A stretch of DNA of 64,000 nucleotides from positions 372,001-436,000 of the forward strand of contig CBDANA010000007.1 of the NCBI GenBank assembly GCA_965197385.1. The letters run 5' to 3'. Numbering within the stretch: position 1 is the stretch's first letter; each line of letters starts with the position of its first letter. The translations under genes were made by a program, and so were the position numbers. This document shows, piece after piece, positions 34,464-43,972 of the stretch. This DNA comes from G963667915 sp965197385 (lineage in GTDB: Bacteria; Acidobacteriota; Vicinamibacteria; Vicinamibacterales; UBA823). The notes under the pieces are model-generated. The model did no database searches, was not told where the DNA came from, and was given only the letters and a program-made list of their open reading frames with translations.

Positions 34464-35716
34464 CCCAGGCCTTCGCTGCGGCGCGTCGTGAGGAGACACA
34501 GTTCGACGTCGAGCGCGTCCGGCAGGATTTCCCGATCCTGGGCCGGGATGTGCGCGGCCGGCCGCTCGTCTATCTCGACAACGCGGCGACCACCCAGAAG
34601 CCGCGGGCCGTCCTGGATGCCCTGACCCGGCACTACACGGAGTCAAACGCCAACATCCACCGAGGCGTCCACTACCTGAGCGAAACCGCCACCCAGGCCC
34701 ACGAAGCGGCGCGCGCGACGATGCAGCGCTTCTTCAACGCGCGCGAGGCGCGTGAGGTGATCTTCACCCGCAACGCCACCGAGGGCATCAACCTGGTGGC
34801 CCAGACCTTCGGCCGCACGCAGGTCGGCGAGGGCGACGAGATCGTCATCACCGGCATGGAGCATCATTCGAACATCGTACCGTGGCAGATGCTCCGCGAG
34901 CAGACCGGAGCGACCCTCCGCGTCGCGCCGATCACCGACGACGGTGAGCTGGAGTGGGACGAGCTGGAGCGGCTGGTCGGCCCGCGCACCAAGCTGGTGG
35001 CGGTCGTCCATCTTTCGAATTCACTGGGGACGGTCAATCCGGTTCGTCGTGTCGTGGAGCTGGCGCACGCGCATGGCGCGGCGGTCCTCATTGACGGGGC
35101 CCAGGCGGCGTATCACTTCCCGGTGGACGTGCAGGCGCTGGGCTGCGATTTCTACGTGGCGACCGGCCACAAGCTCTACGGCCCGACCGGGATCGGCGTG
35201 CTGTACGGTAAGGCCGAACGGCTGGAAGCGATGCCGCCCTACCAGGGCGGCGGCGACATGATCAGCTCGGTGACCTTCGAGAAGACGACCTACAACGCAC
35301 TGCCCTACAAGTTCGAAGCGGGCACGCCGCACATCGCCGGGGCGATCGGTCTCGCGGCGGCGGTCGACTACCTGACCGGGCTCGGGCTCGATCAGGTGGC
35401 GGCACACGAGCGTGGGCTGCTCGCCTATGGCACCGAGGCGCTCCACCAGGTGCCGGGCGTGCGGCTCATCGGCACGGCGTCCGAGAAGGCCAGCATCCTG
35501 TCGTTCGTCATGGAGGGTGTGCATCCGCACGACATCGGTACGGTCGTCGATCAGGAGGGGGTGGCCATTCGCACCGGCCATCACTGCACGCAGCCGGTCA
35601 TGGATCGGTTAGGCATTCCAGCCACGGCGCGGGCCTCACTCGCGATGTACAACACCCGGGATGACATTGACGCGCTGATCCGGGCGCTGGACCGCGCCCG
35701 CGGGGTGTTTGCCTGA
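34460..35716 (+). CDS. sufS: Cysteine desulfurase SufS
   Basis: 418 residues from GTG 34460, coupled to sufD; longer in-frame extensions upstream lie inside sufD. Fold-type I aminotransferase with the PLP lysine Lys238 (YVATGHKLYGPTGIGVLYG) and the catalytic Cys376 (IRTGHHCTQPVM). The N-terminal VYLDNAATTQKP and HRGVHYLSETAT are typical of group II (SufS) enzymes. It converts L-cysteine to alanine and delivers persulfide sulfur; SufU next door is the expected acceptor. Overlaps sufU by TGATG. Confidence 0.97.
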   Translation: MTQAFAAARREETQFDVERVRQDFPILGRDVRGRPLVYLDNAATTQKPRAVLDALTRHYTESNANIHRGVHYLSETATQAHEAARATMQRFFNAREAREVIFTRNATEGINLVAQTFGRTQVGEGDEIVITGMEHHSNIVPWQMLREQTGATLRVAPITDDGELEWDELERLVGPRTKLVAVVHLSNSLGTVNPVRRVVELAHAHGAAVLIDGAQAAYHFPVDVQALGCDFYVATGHKLYGPTGIGVLYGKAERLEAMPPYQGGGDMISSVTFEKTTYNALPYKFEAGTPHIAGAIGLAAAVDYLTGLGLDQVAAHERGLLAYGTEALHQVPGVRLIGTASEKASILSFVMEGVHPHDIGTVVDQEGVAIRTGHHCTQPVMDRLGIPATARASLAMYNTRDDIDALIRALDRARGVFA

Positions 35717-36168
35717 TGTTCGATCTGCGCGACCTCTATCAGGAGGTCATCCTCGACCACAATAAGCGGCCGAGGAATTTCGGCCAGCTCGCTGCGCCCG
35801 ACCGAACGTCCGAGGGCTTCAACCCGCTGTGCGGCGACAAGCTCACGTTACAGCTGACGCTGGACGGCGACGTCATTCGCGACGTGGCGTTCGACGGCAG
35901 CGGATGTGCCATTTCGAAGGCGTCGGCGTCGTTGATGACCGAGAGCGTTAAAGGCAAGACGATCGGGGAGGTGCGCGAGCTGTTCGTGAAATTTCAGGAC
36001 ATGGTGATGAGTGACACCGAGACGGTGCCCGATACCGACGCGCTCGGCAAGCTGGTGGTGTTCGCCGGAGTGCGTGCCTATCCGGCTAGGGTCAAATGCG
36101 CCGTGCTGGCCTGGCACACGCTGCGCGCGGCGGTCGAGACCAGCGGCGGGAGTGTGACGACGGAGTGA
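35716..36168 (+). CDS. sufU: Sulfur-transfer protein SufU
   Basis: 150 residues with the zinc/sulfur-acceptor ligands Cys39, Asp41 (PLCGDKL), Cys64 (GSGCAISKAS) and Cys128 (PARVKCAVLAWHTL). The internal stretch between the second and third cysteines has the SufU-type insertion relative to IscU. In Gram-positive bacteria SufU takes the persulfide from SufS by zinc-ligand exchange; the same role is inferred here. Starts on the ATG that overlaps the sufS stop. Confidence 0.95.
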   Translation: MFDLRDLYQEVILDHNKRPRNFGQLAAPDRTSEGFNPLCGDKLTLQLTLDGDVIRDVAFDGSGCAISKASASLMTESVKGKTIGEVRELFVKFQDMVMSDTETVPDTDALGKLVVFAGVRAYPARVKCAVLAWHTLRAAVETSGGSVTTE

Positions 36169-36170
36169 CG

Positions 36171-36677
36171 ATGAGCATCTTTGATTTGAACGCGCCGCTC
36201 ACGCAGGACGCATCCGATCCGGAGTCCAACGACGCTGCTGGGACGACGCCAGCCGTGGCGGCGCCAATCCCGCCGATTGCCCCGGAGGCTTCCGCATCGC
36301 CGGCGCCCGCGGGCGTGACGCCAGAGCCGACGCCGACGACTCAGGTGACGCTCACGAGCGACCCGGTCGCGACACTCAAGTTCAAGCCGAGGGTTATTGA
36401 GGCGCTCTCGACGATCTTTGACCCTGAGATTCCGGTGAACATCTACGAGCTAGGCTTGATCTACGACGTCATCGTCGACGCGAATCACGCCATCAAGGTG
36501 GAGATGACACTCACGGCGCCGAACTGTCCGGCCGCGCAGATCCTGCCGGGCGAGGTCAAGACCAAGGTGGCGGGGATCGACGGCGTGACCGAGGCCCACG
36601 TCGAAGTCGTGTGGGAGCCTCCATGGTCGATGGATCGGATGTCCGAGGCGGCGAAGCTCCAGCTCGGGCTGCTGTAG
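36171..36677 (+). CDS. sufT: MIP18/DUF59-family (SufT-like) protein with a proline-rich N-terminal extension
   Basis: 168 residues from ATG 36171, two bases after the sufU stop. Residues ~1-65 are a low-complexity Ala/Pro/Thr extension (APIPPIAPEASASPAPAGVT). The MIP18 domain follows: VIEALSTIFDPEIPVNIYEL, GLIYDVIVD, and MTLTAPNCPAAQILPGEVKT with the conserved cysteine in APNCPAAQ. Homologues act in Fe-S cluster maturation or carriage. Position as the last suf gene supports that role. The TAG stop is the terminal TAG of repeat copy C, so the last residues may have been set by that insertion. Confidence 0.88.
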   Translation: MSIFDLNAPLTQDASDPESNDAAGTTPAVAAPIPPIAPEASASPAPAGVTPEPTPTTQVTLTSDPVATLKFKPRVIEALSTIFDPEIPVNIYELGLIYDVIVDANHAIKVEMTLTAPNCPAAQILPGEVKTKVAGIDGVTEAHVEVVWEPPWSMDRMSEAAKLQLGLL

Positions 36678-36839
36678 CAGCCCGTGGTGAAAGTCCCGCT
36701 GCATTCGACCGCCGGTGCATCCCGCCCGGCGGCGTTGCTCGTCGGTCAAATACTCCCCGTATTTTTCCTCCTCGCGCCTTGCGAGGCAGGCGCCTCGACG
36801 GTCTCGGTGCGACGCGGGGCTTTCACCACGGGCTGCTAG
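36674..36839. repeat. 166-bp palindromic CTAG element, copy C
   Basis: Left terminus GTAGCAGCCCGTGGTGAAAG; right terminus, outside in, CTAGCAGCCCGTGGTGAAAG. Same length as copies A and D. It lies between the convergent sufT and GGDEF genes and provides the sufT stop codon; the opposing gene stops 17 bp away. Confidence 0.88.
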
Positions 36840-36855
36840 CCGCCCGTTGCCGGCG

Positions 36856-37645
36856 TCAGGAAACGACGGTGTTGCGGCCCTGGGTCTTCGCTTTTTTGAC
36901 GGCGCGATTGGCAGCCGCTACGAGTTCCAGTTCTTCCCAGTTCGAATCCAGTGCCGGCGTCGCGTTGGCCACACCGACGCTCACGGTGACCTGCTGGCTG
37001 GCGAGCGACCGCGGGTGCGGCAATTCCAGCGCTTCGACCGAAGCCCGAACCTTGTAGGCCACTCGGAAGGCACCGTGCTGATCGGTCCGGGCTAGCAGCA
37101 CGGCGAACTTCTCACCACCATACCGCGCGACGAGATCGCCCGGCCGGCTGATGAGCTTATCGAGGGTCGCGCCGATCTTCGTCAGGCAGTCGTCGCGGGG
37201 GCCGAACTCCTCGTTGTATTCGGTGAAATGATCGATGTCGATCACGATGACCGAAATGGGCGAGGCCTCCCGGAGGGCGCGGTGCCATTCGTCGCGCAGC
37301 GTGTCCCAAAAATAGCCGTGATTGAGCAATCCCGTGAGGTGTCGTACGTCGCGAGCTGCTCGAGCGTCGTTTCGGCGCGCTCGAGCGCCTCGGAGCGGCC
37401 TTCAAGCTCATCGGAGAGCTCACGGACGCGGGCGCGCAACGTGTTGACCAGGGTCTGCTGCCGCGCGAGGGCCAGCCAGATGCCGCCCACGCCGCCCAGG
37501 GCGACGAGCAGCGTCAGCACGGGGCGGCTGGCTGCAGGCCGGTCGCGCCCAGGCTGGGCGCCGTCAGGGCCAGCCCGAGGCAGAGCGTCAACATCCACGC
37601 CCACCACAGTCCGGCGCCTGGACGACAGGCGGCCAAAGTCCGCAT
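36856..37645 (-). pseudogene. GGDEF-domain (diguanylate cyclase-like) gene, twice frameshifted
   Basis: From ATG 37645 the frame starts with a signal/membrane segment (LWWAWMLTLCLGLALTAPSL), breaks at ~37514-37528, resumes in another frame with a membrane helix (LTLLVALGGVGGIWLALARQ) and coiled coil (RVRELSDELEGRSEALERAE), and breaks again at ~37331-37343 before LLNHGYFWDTLRDEWHRALR and the GGDEF domain. Each break is repaired by adding one base in a C/G run. The signature reads RYGGEKFAV: the fourth position, normally the metal-binding Glu, is Lys, so cyclase activity is doubtful even if the frame were intact. It lies divergent from the TPR membrane protein gene. Confidence 0.8.
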
Positions 37646-37723
37646 CGCGCCTATTCTCACACAGTGGTCCAGGAGTACCAACCGCTGGTGAGACGCGGTG
37701 ATACGCTGCTAGGTGACCAACGC

Positions 37724-39373
37724 ATGACGAGCAAGCGACGGGTTCTGCGTACGTCGCCACCGCTGCAGCCGACTTCCCCGCCGCTCCTCTGGCTCGCAGC
37801 GTGGCTGGCCCTCGTGCCGCTGCTGTTGTTCGGCCGCTCCGTCGGCTTCGACTACGTGCGGGCGGACGACGTCGACCTCATCGCCGGCAACCAGACCTTT
37901 CTGGCCGATCTCGCCAATGCGCCGCGGGTTTTCACGCGCAGCTACTTCGAGGTCGACGGCGAGTTGAGCGACCTCGAGACCTACTACCGGCCGCTCGTTG
38001 TGTTGTCCTTCATGCTGGACGCCCAGGTCGGCGGAGGCGACCCGGCGGTCTATCACGCGACGAACGTCGCGCTGCACGTGGCGGTCGTCCTGCTGCTGTT
38101 CGGCCTGGCGCTCCGGCTCGGTGCCGCCCGGACCTCGGCGTTCGTGGGCGCCCTGCTGTTCGCCGTCCATCCGTTGACGGTCCAGGCCGTCTGCTGGGTC
38201 GTTGGCCGCAACGACATCCTGCTGGCGCTGTTCGCGCTGGTGTCGCTGACCGGTCTCGACGCGGCGCTCCGGGGAGATCGGTGGGGTGCACCGCTGCACG
38301 TGACCGCCTTCGCTCTGGCGCTCTTCACGAAGGAGACCGGCCTCGTCTTGCTTCCGGCCTGCGGTCTGTTGGCCTGGCGCTGGTATGGTCGACCTCATCT
38401 TTTCAGGGAACGGTGGCGGCTAATCGCCGCCGACCTGGCCGTCGTCGCGCTCTGGACGGTGGCGCGGCAGCTCGCCCTGGCCGGCGGCGCGGGTGGGGTG
38501 TCTGCGGGCGAGCAGCTCACGGTGGTCGCCGCCAACCTGCCGCAGCTGCTCGTCTATTTCGGAAAGGCCGTCTTCCCGATTGGCCTCAACGTCATGCCGT
38601 CGGTCGATCCGGCCGGTCTGGGGCTTGGGGTCGTCGCGCTCGGCATCCTCGCCTGGTTGTTCAGGGCGCTGCCGGGTGGGCGGAGGACGACCGTTCTGAC
38701 CTGGTTCGTCCTGTTTCTGCTGCCGCCGCTGGTCGTGCCCGAGCTGCCGGCGTACGAGCACCGGGCGTACATGCCGCTGGTCGGCCTGGCGCTCGGGCTG
38801 TCACAGCTCCCGGCCCTCTCCGGCGCGGGCTGGGCGCGGCATCGGCCGCGGCAGCTGGCGCTGGCGGTCGCTGTCGTGTTCTGTGTCCTCGCGTTCCGTC
38901 ACGCCGCCGTATTCAGCGACGCGCTGGCGCATTGGGTCAGCGCCACCCGGAACACCATGTATGCGCCGATCGCTCACGTAAACGTAGGGCGGATCCTCGA
39001 GGAGGGGGGCGACTTGGGACGCGCCGCAACGGCGTACCGGGCGGCGCTGGTCGTCGATCCGACAACACCGAAGGCGAACAACAACCTCGGCGTCGTCATG
39101 ATGGCGCAGGGGCGCGACGCGCTGGCCCTGCCCTACTTCGAGCGTGAAATCGAGGTCAATCCGGGCAACGCCGAGGCGCACTTCAACGTGGGGCTCCACC
39201 ACAAGGTCACGGGCCGCCCGGCCGACGGCGTCGCGCACTGGGAGCGGGCGATCGAGCTCAACCCCTACTTCCTCCCCGCCTACGAGCAGCTGATCGAGTA
39301 CCACCGCGGGGTGGGGGACTCTGCGCGAGTGGAGGAGTATCACGCAAGGCTCGAGCATGTACGGCCACGGTAG
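37724..39373 (+). CDS. Polytopic membrane protein with C-terminal TPRs (TMTC/GT-C-like)
   Basis: 549 residues from ATG 37724 with AGGTG upstream (ATG 37664 is an alternative). About ten membrane helices in the first ~400 residues, beginning LWLAAWLALVPLLLFGRSVG. A loop shows the GT-C-like pattern DDVDLIAGNQTFLAD followed by ETYYRPLVVLSFMLDAQVGG and YHATNVALHVAVVLLLFGLA, as in TMTC-type O-mannosyltransferase relatives. The C-terminus has TPR units (AATAYRAALVVDPTTPKANN, YFEREIEVNPGNAEAHFNVG). It is probably a membrane glycosyltransferase acting with polyprenyl-phosphate sugars; donor and acceptor are unknown. Confidence 0.82.
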   Translation: MTSKRRVLRTSPPLQPTSPPLLWLAAWLALVPLLLFGRSVGFDYVRADDVDLIAGNQTFLADLANAPRVFTRSYFEVDGELSDLETYYRPLVVLSFMLDAQVGGGDPAVYHATNVALHVAVVLLLFGLALRLGAARTSAFVGALLFAVHPLTVQAVCWVVGRNDILLALFALVSLTGLDAALRGDRWGAPLHVTAFALALFTKETGLVLLPACGLLAWRWYGRPHLFRERWRLIAADLAVVALWTVARQLALAGGAGGVSAGEQLTVVAANLPQLLVYFGKAVFPIGLNVMPSVDPAGLGLGVVALGILAWLFRALPGGRRTTVLTWFVLFLLPPLVVPELPAYEHRAYMPLVGLALGLSQLPALSGAGWARHRPRQLALAVAVVFCVLAFRHAAVFSDALAHWVSATRNTMYAPIAHVNVGRILEEGGDLGRAATAYRAALVVDPTTPKANNNLGVVMMAQGRDALALPYFEREIEVNPGNAEAHFNVGLHHKVTGRPADGVAHWERAIELNPYFLPAYEQLIEYHRGVGDSARVEEYHARLEHVRPR

Positions 39374-39402
39374 ATTGGGCGCCGGCACAACGGGGTTGGC
39401 GT

Positions 39403-39438
39403 ACAAGAAAAGGGGGCGGCCCGTGGGCCACCCCCTTG
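39403..39438 (-). terminator. Intrinsic terminator of the TonB-receptor gene
   Basis: On the minus strand AAGGGGGTGGCCC, a tiny loop and GGGCCGCCCCCTT form a long GC stem followed by TTTTCTTGT. It lies 28 bp past the receptor stop and could also stop the convergent TPR gene. Confidence 0.75.
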
Positions 39439-39465
39439 GTGTATTCCGAACAGCCGGCTGCCGCC

Positions 39466-42400
39466 TTAGTAGGTCAGGCGGAAGCTGATCTGCCAGATGC
39501 GCATGAAGCCCTGCAGGCCATCGACCCGGCCGAAGACCGAGCTGTTGATGGAGTCCGAGTCCACCCTACCGAACTTCGGCGTGTTGGTGAGGTTGAGGAT
39601 CTCGAACCGCACCTGCGCGATTGTGCCACCGCCAAGATCCGTGTTCTTCGCGACGACGAAGTCGATGTTCCTGCGGAACTGATAGCGCGCGTCGTCGATG
39701 ATGCGTGACGAGTTCCCGAAACGTCCAGGCCCGGGATTGTCAAAGGCGGTCCTGTCGAAATACCGCACACCAGTCTGGCCCGCGGAAGCGATCCGGTCGA
39801 GGGTGCCGCCGGTGGTCGCCGGGTCCTTGGTCGGGCCGTCGCCTCGCTGACGTCCACCGAATAGCCCGAGGTTCGAATTGGACGTCCCGCTGCTGTTGCG
39901 CGCCGAAAAGCCGGTGCCGCTCACGAACTCGAAGATGCCGGAGAGGGTCCAGCCGCCGAACAGCGCGTTGGCCAGCGGACGATCCTCGCCTGGGCCCGGG
40001 AGCCGGACGATCGGCGCCAGGATGAGTCGATGCGGCGAGTTATGGATCGCCGACGAGTACTCATTGTCGAGGTCGTAATTGTTCTGCGGACCGTTGGTTC
40101 TCAGACCGAAATTGCTGGTCTGCCCGAACGTGTTGTCCTGGGTGCGGCTGAACGTGTAGCTGAAGCGCCCGCCAATGCCGCTGGCGGTGCGCTTGTCCAG
40201 CTTGAGGATGAAGGCGTTATACTGCCGCCTCCCGCCCTCGGAGGTCTCGAACTGGTCCAGGTCACCGAATGCCGGGAACGGCCGCATCAGCTGGCCCCGC
40301 TGAATCGTCGACCTGCCCGCGAACTCGCCCGCTTCCGGAATTCCGAAGAACGGGTTCGGAATCGACTCGCGCAGCTGCGTCGGATCCCATCCACCACCAG
40401 CGGCCGGAAATGCCGCTAGGGCGACCTCCGGTGGGATCTGGTTGATGTTGATCTGCGAGGTGCGTTCGCCGCCGAAGCCGAGATTTCGGCCGGTGGCGCC
40501 AGCGTACCCGAGCGTGATGGCCATGTCATAGGGCAGCTGTCGCTGGAGGTCAAAGGAGTACTGATGCACCCGCGGCGCGCCCTTGTTCTGATTGATGAAC
40601 CTCACTCGACCACCGAGGCCGGTGAGCAGGCCCAGCGAGCTCCCGGTCGGTGACTGCAACCCATCGGGGAAGGGATCCGACAGTGTCGTGATCGGCACTT
40701 CGCTCTCGTCGGACGATTGTTGCAAGGCGTTGAGCCGATTGAAGCCAATCTGGCCGTGCGTCGTACTGTCGTAATTCCACGGCGCATAAAACAGGCCGTA
40801 GCCGCCGCGGACGACGGTGCTGTCGTTGATCGAGTAGGTCATGCCGAGGCGCGGCGAGACCTTGGCGGCGGGCAGGTTGCCCTGGTACTCGTTATTGCCG
40901 CCCACGCCAGCGAAGAGCAGGCCGCCCAGGAGCTGCCGGCCTTCGAGCGGCGTGCCCGCTCGCGCGGCCGCCGAGACGAGGGCGTCGAGCGGGTTGACGA
41001 CGGTTTCGTCGAAGCCGACGGTGAACCGGTTGTCCACTTCCCGCAGCCCCTGCTCGTGCTCGACTCGAACGCCGAAGTTGAGCGTGAAGTTCGAGGCCAC
41101 GCGCCAGTCATCCTGGATATACCCGCTGTAGTACCTGGTGTAGACGTTGAAAGCCCCGCGATCGAACGGAATCTCGCCGTCGCTCGGGAGGCCCAGCAGG
41201 AGGCTGGCGAACTCGTGGCCGCCCACGCCGTTCAGCGAGGTGAAGTCCTGCTCGAACTCGTAGGTACCCGCCGTATCGTCGTCGATGGCCGCCTTGACAC
41301 CAAGCCGGCGGATGTCGCCGCCGATCTTGATGGTGTGGGCGCCCGCGAGCTTCGTGAACGCGGCATTGATGGCATACGGGGAACCCCAGCGCCGAGGCGC
41401 CGAGCCGAGGCTCTCCCCCACGGCGTCATACGCGTCATCGAATGAGAGTTCTGGGAAGAGCCCAAGGGCGGTCGAGTCGACCGAGTTGAGGAAATTTTGA
41501 CTGAACCCCAGCGAGGCCAGGCCATCCTCGAAGCAGCCGTCCTCGTAATCGGCACATCGTTGGGTACTCCCGTCCTGCCAGGTGGTCCAGCCGTAGCGCA
41601 GCGTGAGCACGGTGGTGTCGTTGATGATGTTCGTGTTGTTGAACACCAGCACATGCGGCCGCCGGTGCAGGACGCCGGTCGACGTGTCGAGGAAGTTGAA
41701 GCCGTCCGGCATGGCGATACTGCCCGGCTCGTCGGTGTTGTTGTAGATGTAGAAGCCGCTCAGCGACACGTTGTCGGTGAACTTGTGCTCGACCTTGAGC
41801 GAGATTAGGTCGGCCTCGTCGATAAGGTCTCTCGCCGAGGTGGTGACGTTGTCGGTGCCATCCTCGTTGCTGTCGAGGGGAAGCGGCCAGCGGCTGGCCG
41901 CATTGAAGCCCACCGTGCTGGCCGCGGGGTGGTCTGACGGAATGACGGCGCCGGTGAACAAGCCACCAGACGCCAGCGAGCCGGTTCCCGTGGCCGGGCA
42001 GCGGGCGTTGGTGACGCCGTCGCGGCACCACGGGTTGAAGAGTACCACCGGGCTGCCGTCCAAGGTCGACGTCGAGAAATCGCCCACCTTCTGGTTGGCG
42101 CTCGGCCAGAGCTCCGAGAGCTCGCGGCTCGTCTGGGAGCGATAGCCTTCGGTGGCCGCCCAGAAGAAGGTCCGGTTCTGCCAGAGCGCGCCGCCCGCGC
42201 CACCGCCGTACAGGCGATAGTACTGCTCGTCGAGGCCCACGTCCGCCTTGCTCTCACCGCGCTCGGCGGCGAAGTAGTTGACCTTTTGGCCCCAGATCGG
42301 GCGGGTTTGGAAGAAGCCCGTGCCGTGGAACTCGTTGGTGCCGGACTTGGCGGTCGCGTTGAAGACGCCGCCACCGGTGCGGCCCATCTCGGCGTCGTAG

Positions 42401-43080
42401 GTGTGGATCTGGACCTTGACGTCCGAGAGCGACTCGATCGTCGCGTTGACGACCGCGCGGCCGGTCAGCTCAGTAATTTGCACACCGTCGAGTAGGTAGT
42501 TGTTGGCGCGGATGCCGCCGCCGCCCAGCGAGACGCGGGACGCGTTCGACTGGTCCTGCTGGCGGTTGAACTGCGGGTCGCCCACCGGAATCATCGTCGG
42601 AATGGTCACGGCGATGAGGTAGGCGTTGCGACCCGGGGCCGGCAGCATCTCGAGAATCTCGCGGTCGAGCGAGTCGCCCAGCGAGGCGTTGGACGTTTCA
42701 ATCAGCGGCGCATCGGCCGTGACCGTGATCTCTTCCTCGACCGTGCCGACTTCGAGGATGAGGTCCAGGGTGATGAACTGAGCGGTGCTGATGTTGAGCC
42801 CACGCTGCTCATACGTCTTGTAACCTGGCAGTGACGTACGGATGGAGTAGGCAGCCGGCGGCACCGCCAGAAAGGCGTACTCGCCGACCTCGTTGGTGAT
42901 GGTATCGCGGGCGACGGTCGTGCCCTCGTTGGTCAGGGTCACCGTGACGCCGGGGATGATCCCCTGGGCGTCGCGGACGGCGCCGCGAATACCACCCGTA
43001 AACTGCTGGCTCATCGAGTCGGTCGCCCCGCCAAGCAGCAGGAACGTGCCGACGAACAGAGCGAGCGTTGTTCTCTTCAT
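39466..43080 (-). CDS. Oar-like TonB-dependent receptor
   Basis: 1204 residues from ATG 43080, which has a strong GAGGAGGAAG site; a 15-codon in-frame extension upstream has none. Signal peptide RTTLALFVGTFLLLGGATDS, then a carboxypeptidase-regulatory-like beta-sandwich (GGIRGAVRDAQGIIPGVTVT, ITNEVGEYAFLAVPPAAYSI), a plug domain (APGRNAYLIAVTIPTM, IRANNYLLDGVQITELTGRA, AEMGRTGGGVFNATAKSGTN) and an outer-membrane barrel ending in FRLTY. This architecture is abundant in Acidobacteriota and Myxococcus (Oar) and imports large substrates or takes part in outer-membrane vesicles and adhesion. No TonB box or partner genes are adjacent. Substrate unknown. Confidence 0.93.
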   Translation of the reverse strand: MKRTTLALFVGTFLLLGGATDSMSQQFTGGIRGAVRDAQGIIPGVTVTLTNEGTTVARDTITNEVGEYAFLAVPPAAYSIRTSLPGYKTYEQRGLNISTAQFITLDLILEVGTVEEEITVTADAPLIETSNASLGDSLDREILEMLPAPGRNAYLIAVTIPTMIPVGDPQFNRQQDQSNASRVSLGGGGIRANNYLLDGVQITELTGRAVVNATIESLSDVKVQIHTYDAEMGRTGGGVFNATAKSGTNEFHGTGFFQTRPIWGQKVNYFAAERGESKADVGLDEQYYRLYGGGAGGALWQNRTFFWAATEGYRSQTSRELSELWPSANQKVGDFSTSTLDGSPVVLFNPWCRDGVTNARCPATGTGSLASGGLFTGAVIPSDHPAASTVGFNAASRWPLPLDSNEDGTDNVTTSARDLIDEADLISLKVEHKFTDNVSLSGFYIYNNTDEPGSIAMPDGFNFLDTSTGVLHRRPHVLVFNNTNIINDTTVLTLRYGWTTWQDGSTQRCADYEDGCFEDGLASLGFSQNFLNSVDSTALGLFPELSFDDAYDAVGESLGSAPRRWGSPYAINAAFTKLAGAHTIKIGGDIRRLGVKAAIDDDTAGTYEFEQDFTSLNGVGGHEFASLLLGLPSDGEIPFDRGAFNVYTRYYSGYIQDDWRVASNFTLNFGVRVEHEQGLREVDNRFTVGFDETVVNPLDALVSAAARAGTPLEGRQLLGGLLFAGVGGNNEYQGNLPAAKVSPRLGMTYSINDSTVVRGGYGLFYAPWNYDSTTHGQIGFNRLNALQQSSDESEVPITTLSDPFPDGLQSPTGSSLGLLTGLGGRVRFINQNKGAPRVHQYSFDLQRQLPYDMAITLGYAGATGRNLGFGGERTSQININQIPPEVALAAFPAAGGGWDPTQLRESIPNPFFGIPEAGEFAGRSTIQRGQLMRPFPAFGDLDQFETSEGGRRQYNAFILKLDKRTASGIGGRFSYTFSRTQDNTFGQTSNFGLRTNGPQNNYDLDNEYSSAIHNSPHRLILAPIVRLPGPGEDRPLANALFGGWTLSGIFEFVSGTGFSARNSSGTSNSNLGLFGGRQRGDGPTKDPATTGGTLDRIASAGQTGVRYFDRTAFDNPGPGRFGNSSRIIDDARYQFRRNIDFVVAKNTDLGGGTIAQVRFEILNLTNTPKFGRVDSDSINSSVFGRVDGLQGFMRIWQISFRLTY

Positions 43081-43553
43081 AACGGTCTTCCTCCTCAAGC
43101 TCAAACCACCGAACAATTGAACCATCGAACAAATCGTGAACGAACGAACAAAACGAAACTCACCTTAGAAAACATGCAATCCTAGGCCCTTTTCCCTGCG
43201 ATCACAAGAAAAATCTTCCTGTAAAAGCACGCAGGTGCGTACGCAATAAGCAGGCCAGACTAAAACTGCCAAAACAGGCGGAAAGCAATGGGAATCCTCT
43301 CCTCGACCGGTCCGGAAACCCAAAAAACAGAACGCCCCTTCAACCGGTTGGATCAGGCTTAAAACCCGGCTATTTTGAGGCGATCCACACCTCTAAAATC
43401 CAATATTTCGTATTAAGGGTAACTTAGTTTAAACTCTTTAGAATCAATAGCTTACTTTAAATCATCCTTAAGAGCAGGACGACCTGTGGACCCCAGGTGA
43501 GCGGGTTCCACGCGCAGGGGCTGTCGGTGCAGCAGGCGTCGGCCGCCTTCATA
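43081..43553. other. AT-rich intergenic region upstream of the TonB receptor
   Basis: 473 bp without a gene. 43130-43480 is clearly richer in A+T than the rest of the window (for example tagtttaaactctttagaat). It probably holds the receptor promoter and a long leader, but no single promoter stands out. No terminal repeats were found. Confidence 0.5.
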
Positions 43554-43928
43554 TCAGCGATCGTTCTTCAACTCGACGACGATGACCTCGATTGACGCGC
43601 CGGAGTTGTTGACGTCGGCGTGCAGGGTGCCCGCCTCGTCGTGCGTGAGCCAGTAGGCTGTGCCGGCCTCCCAGTGCACCGTTTCCCGCTCCCCGGAATC
43701 CTGCACGATGTCGAGAACCCCGTCGGTCAACGCGATGAGCGCGCGGGAATGCTCATGCCGATGCATACTGAGTGGCTGGTCCGGCAGAATGATGCTCTTC
43801 CAGACCTTCACGTGCTCGTTCTCGAACTGGGGAATCCGGCGGGTCTCGGAGTCGGATTGCTGCGCCATAGCCACGGCGATGGGCACGATGGCGAGGACGG
43901 CGAGCCAGAACAGGGGACGATTCGACAT
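43554..43928 (-). CDS. Small exported cupin-domain protein
   Basis: 124 residues from ATG 43928 (GGAG eight bases upstream). A signal peptide (RPLFWLAVLAIVPIAVAMAQ) precedes one cupin barrel: ENEHVKVWKSIILPDQPLSM, HRHEHSRALIALTDGVLDIV and ETVHWEAGTAYWLTHDEAGT. The histidine cluster MHRHEHS supplies likely metal ligands. Single-domain cupins of this type have diverse or no known catalytic function. It is upstream of repeat copy D and apparently transcribed alone. Confidence 0.8.
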   Translation of the reverse strand: MSNRPLFWLAVLAIVPIAVAMAQQSDSETRRIPQFENEHVKVWKSIILPDQPLSMHRHEHSRALIALTDGVLDIVQDSGERETVHWEAGTAYWLTHDEAGTLHADVNNSGASIEVIVVELKNDR

Positions 43929-43972
43929 GACCAAAACTCCGTGTCAGAGAGGAACGGACGTCAGCCGGCAGT

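Noticed and set aside
36856..37329. A short intact GGDEF protein starting at 37329
   Set aside because: It would begin inside the domain, and upstream frames clearly encode its missing coiled coil and membrane segments; GGEKF also argues against activity.
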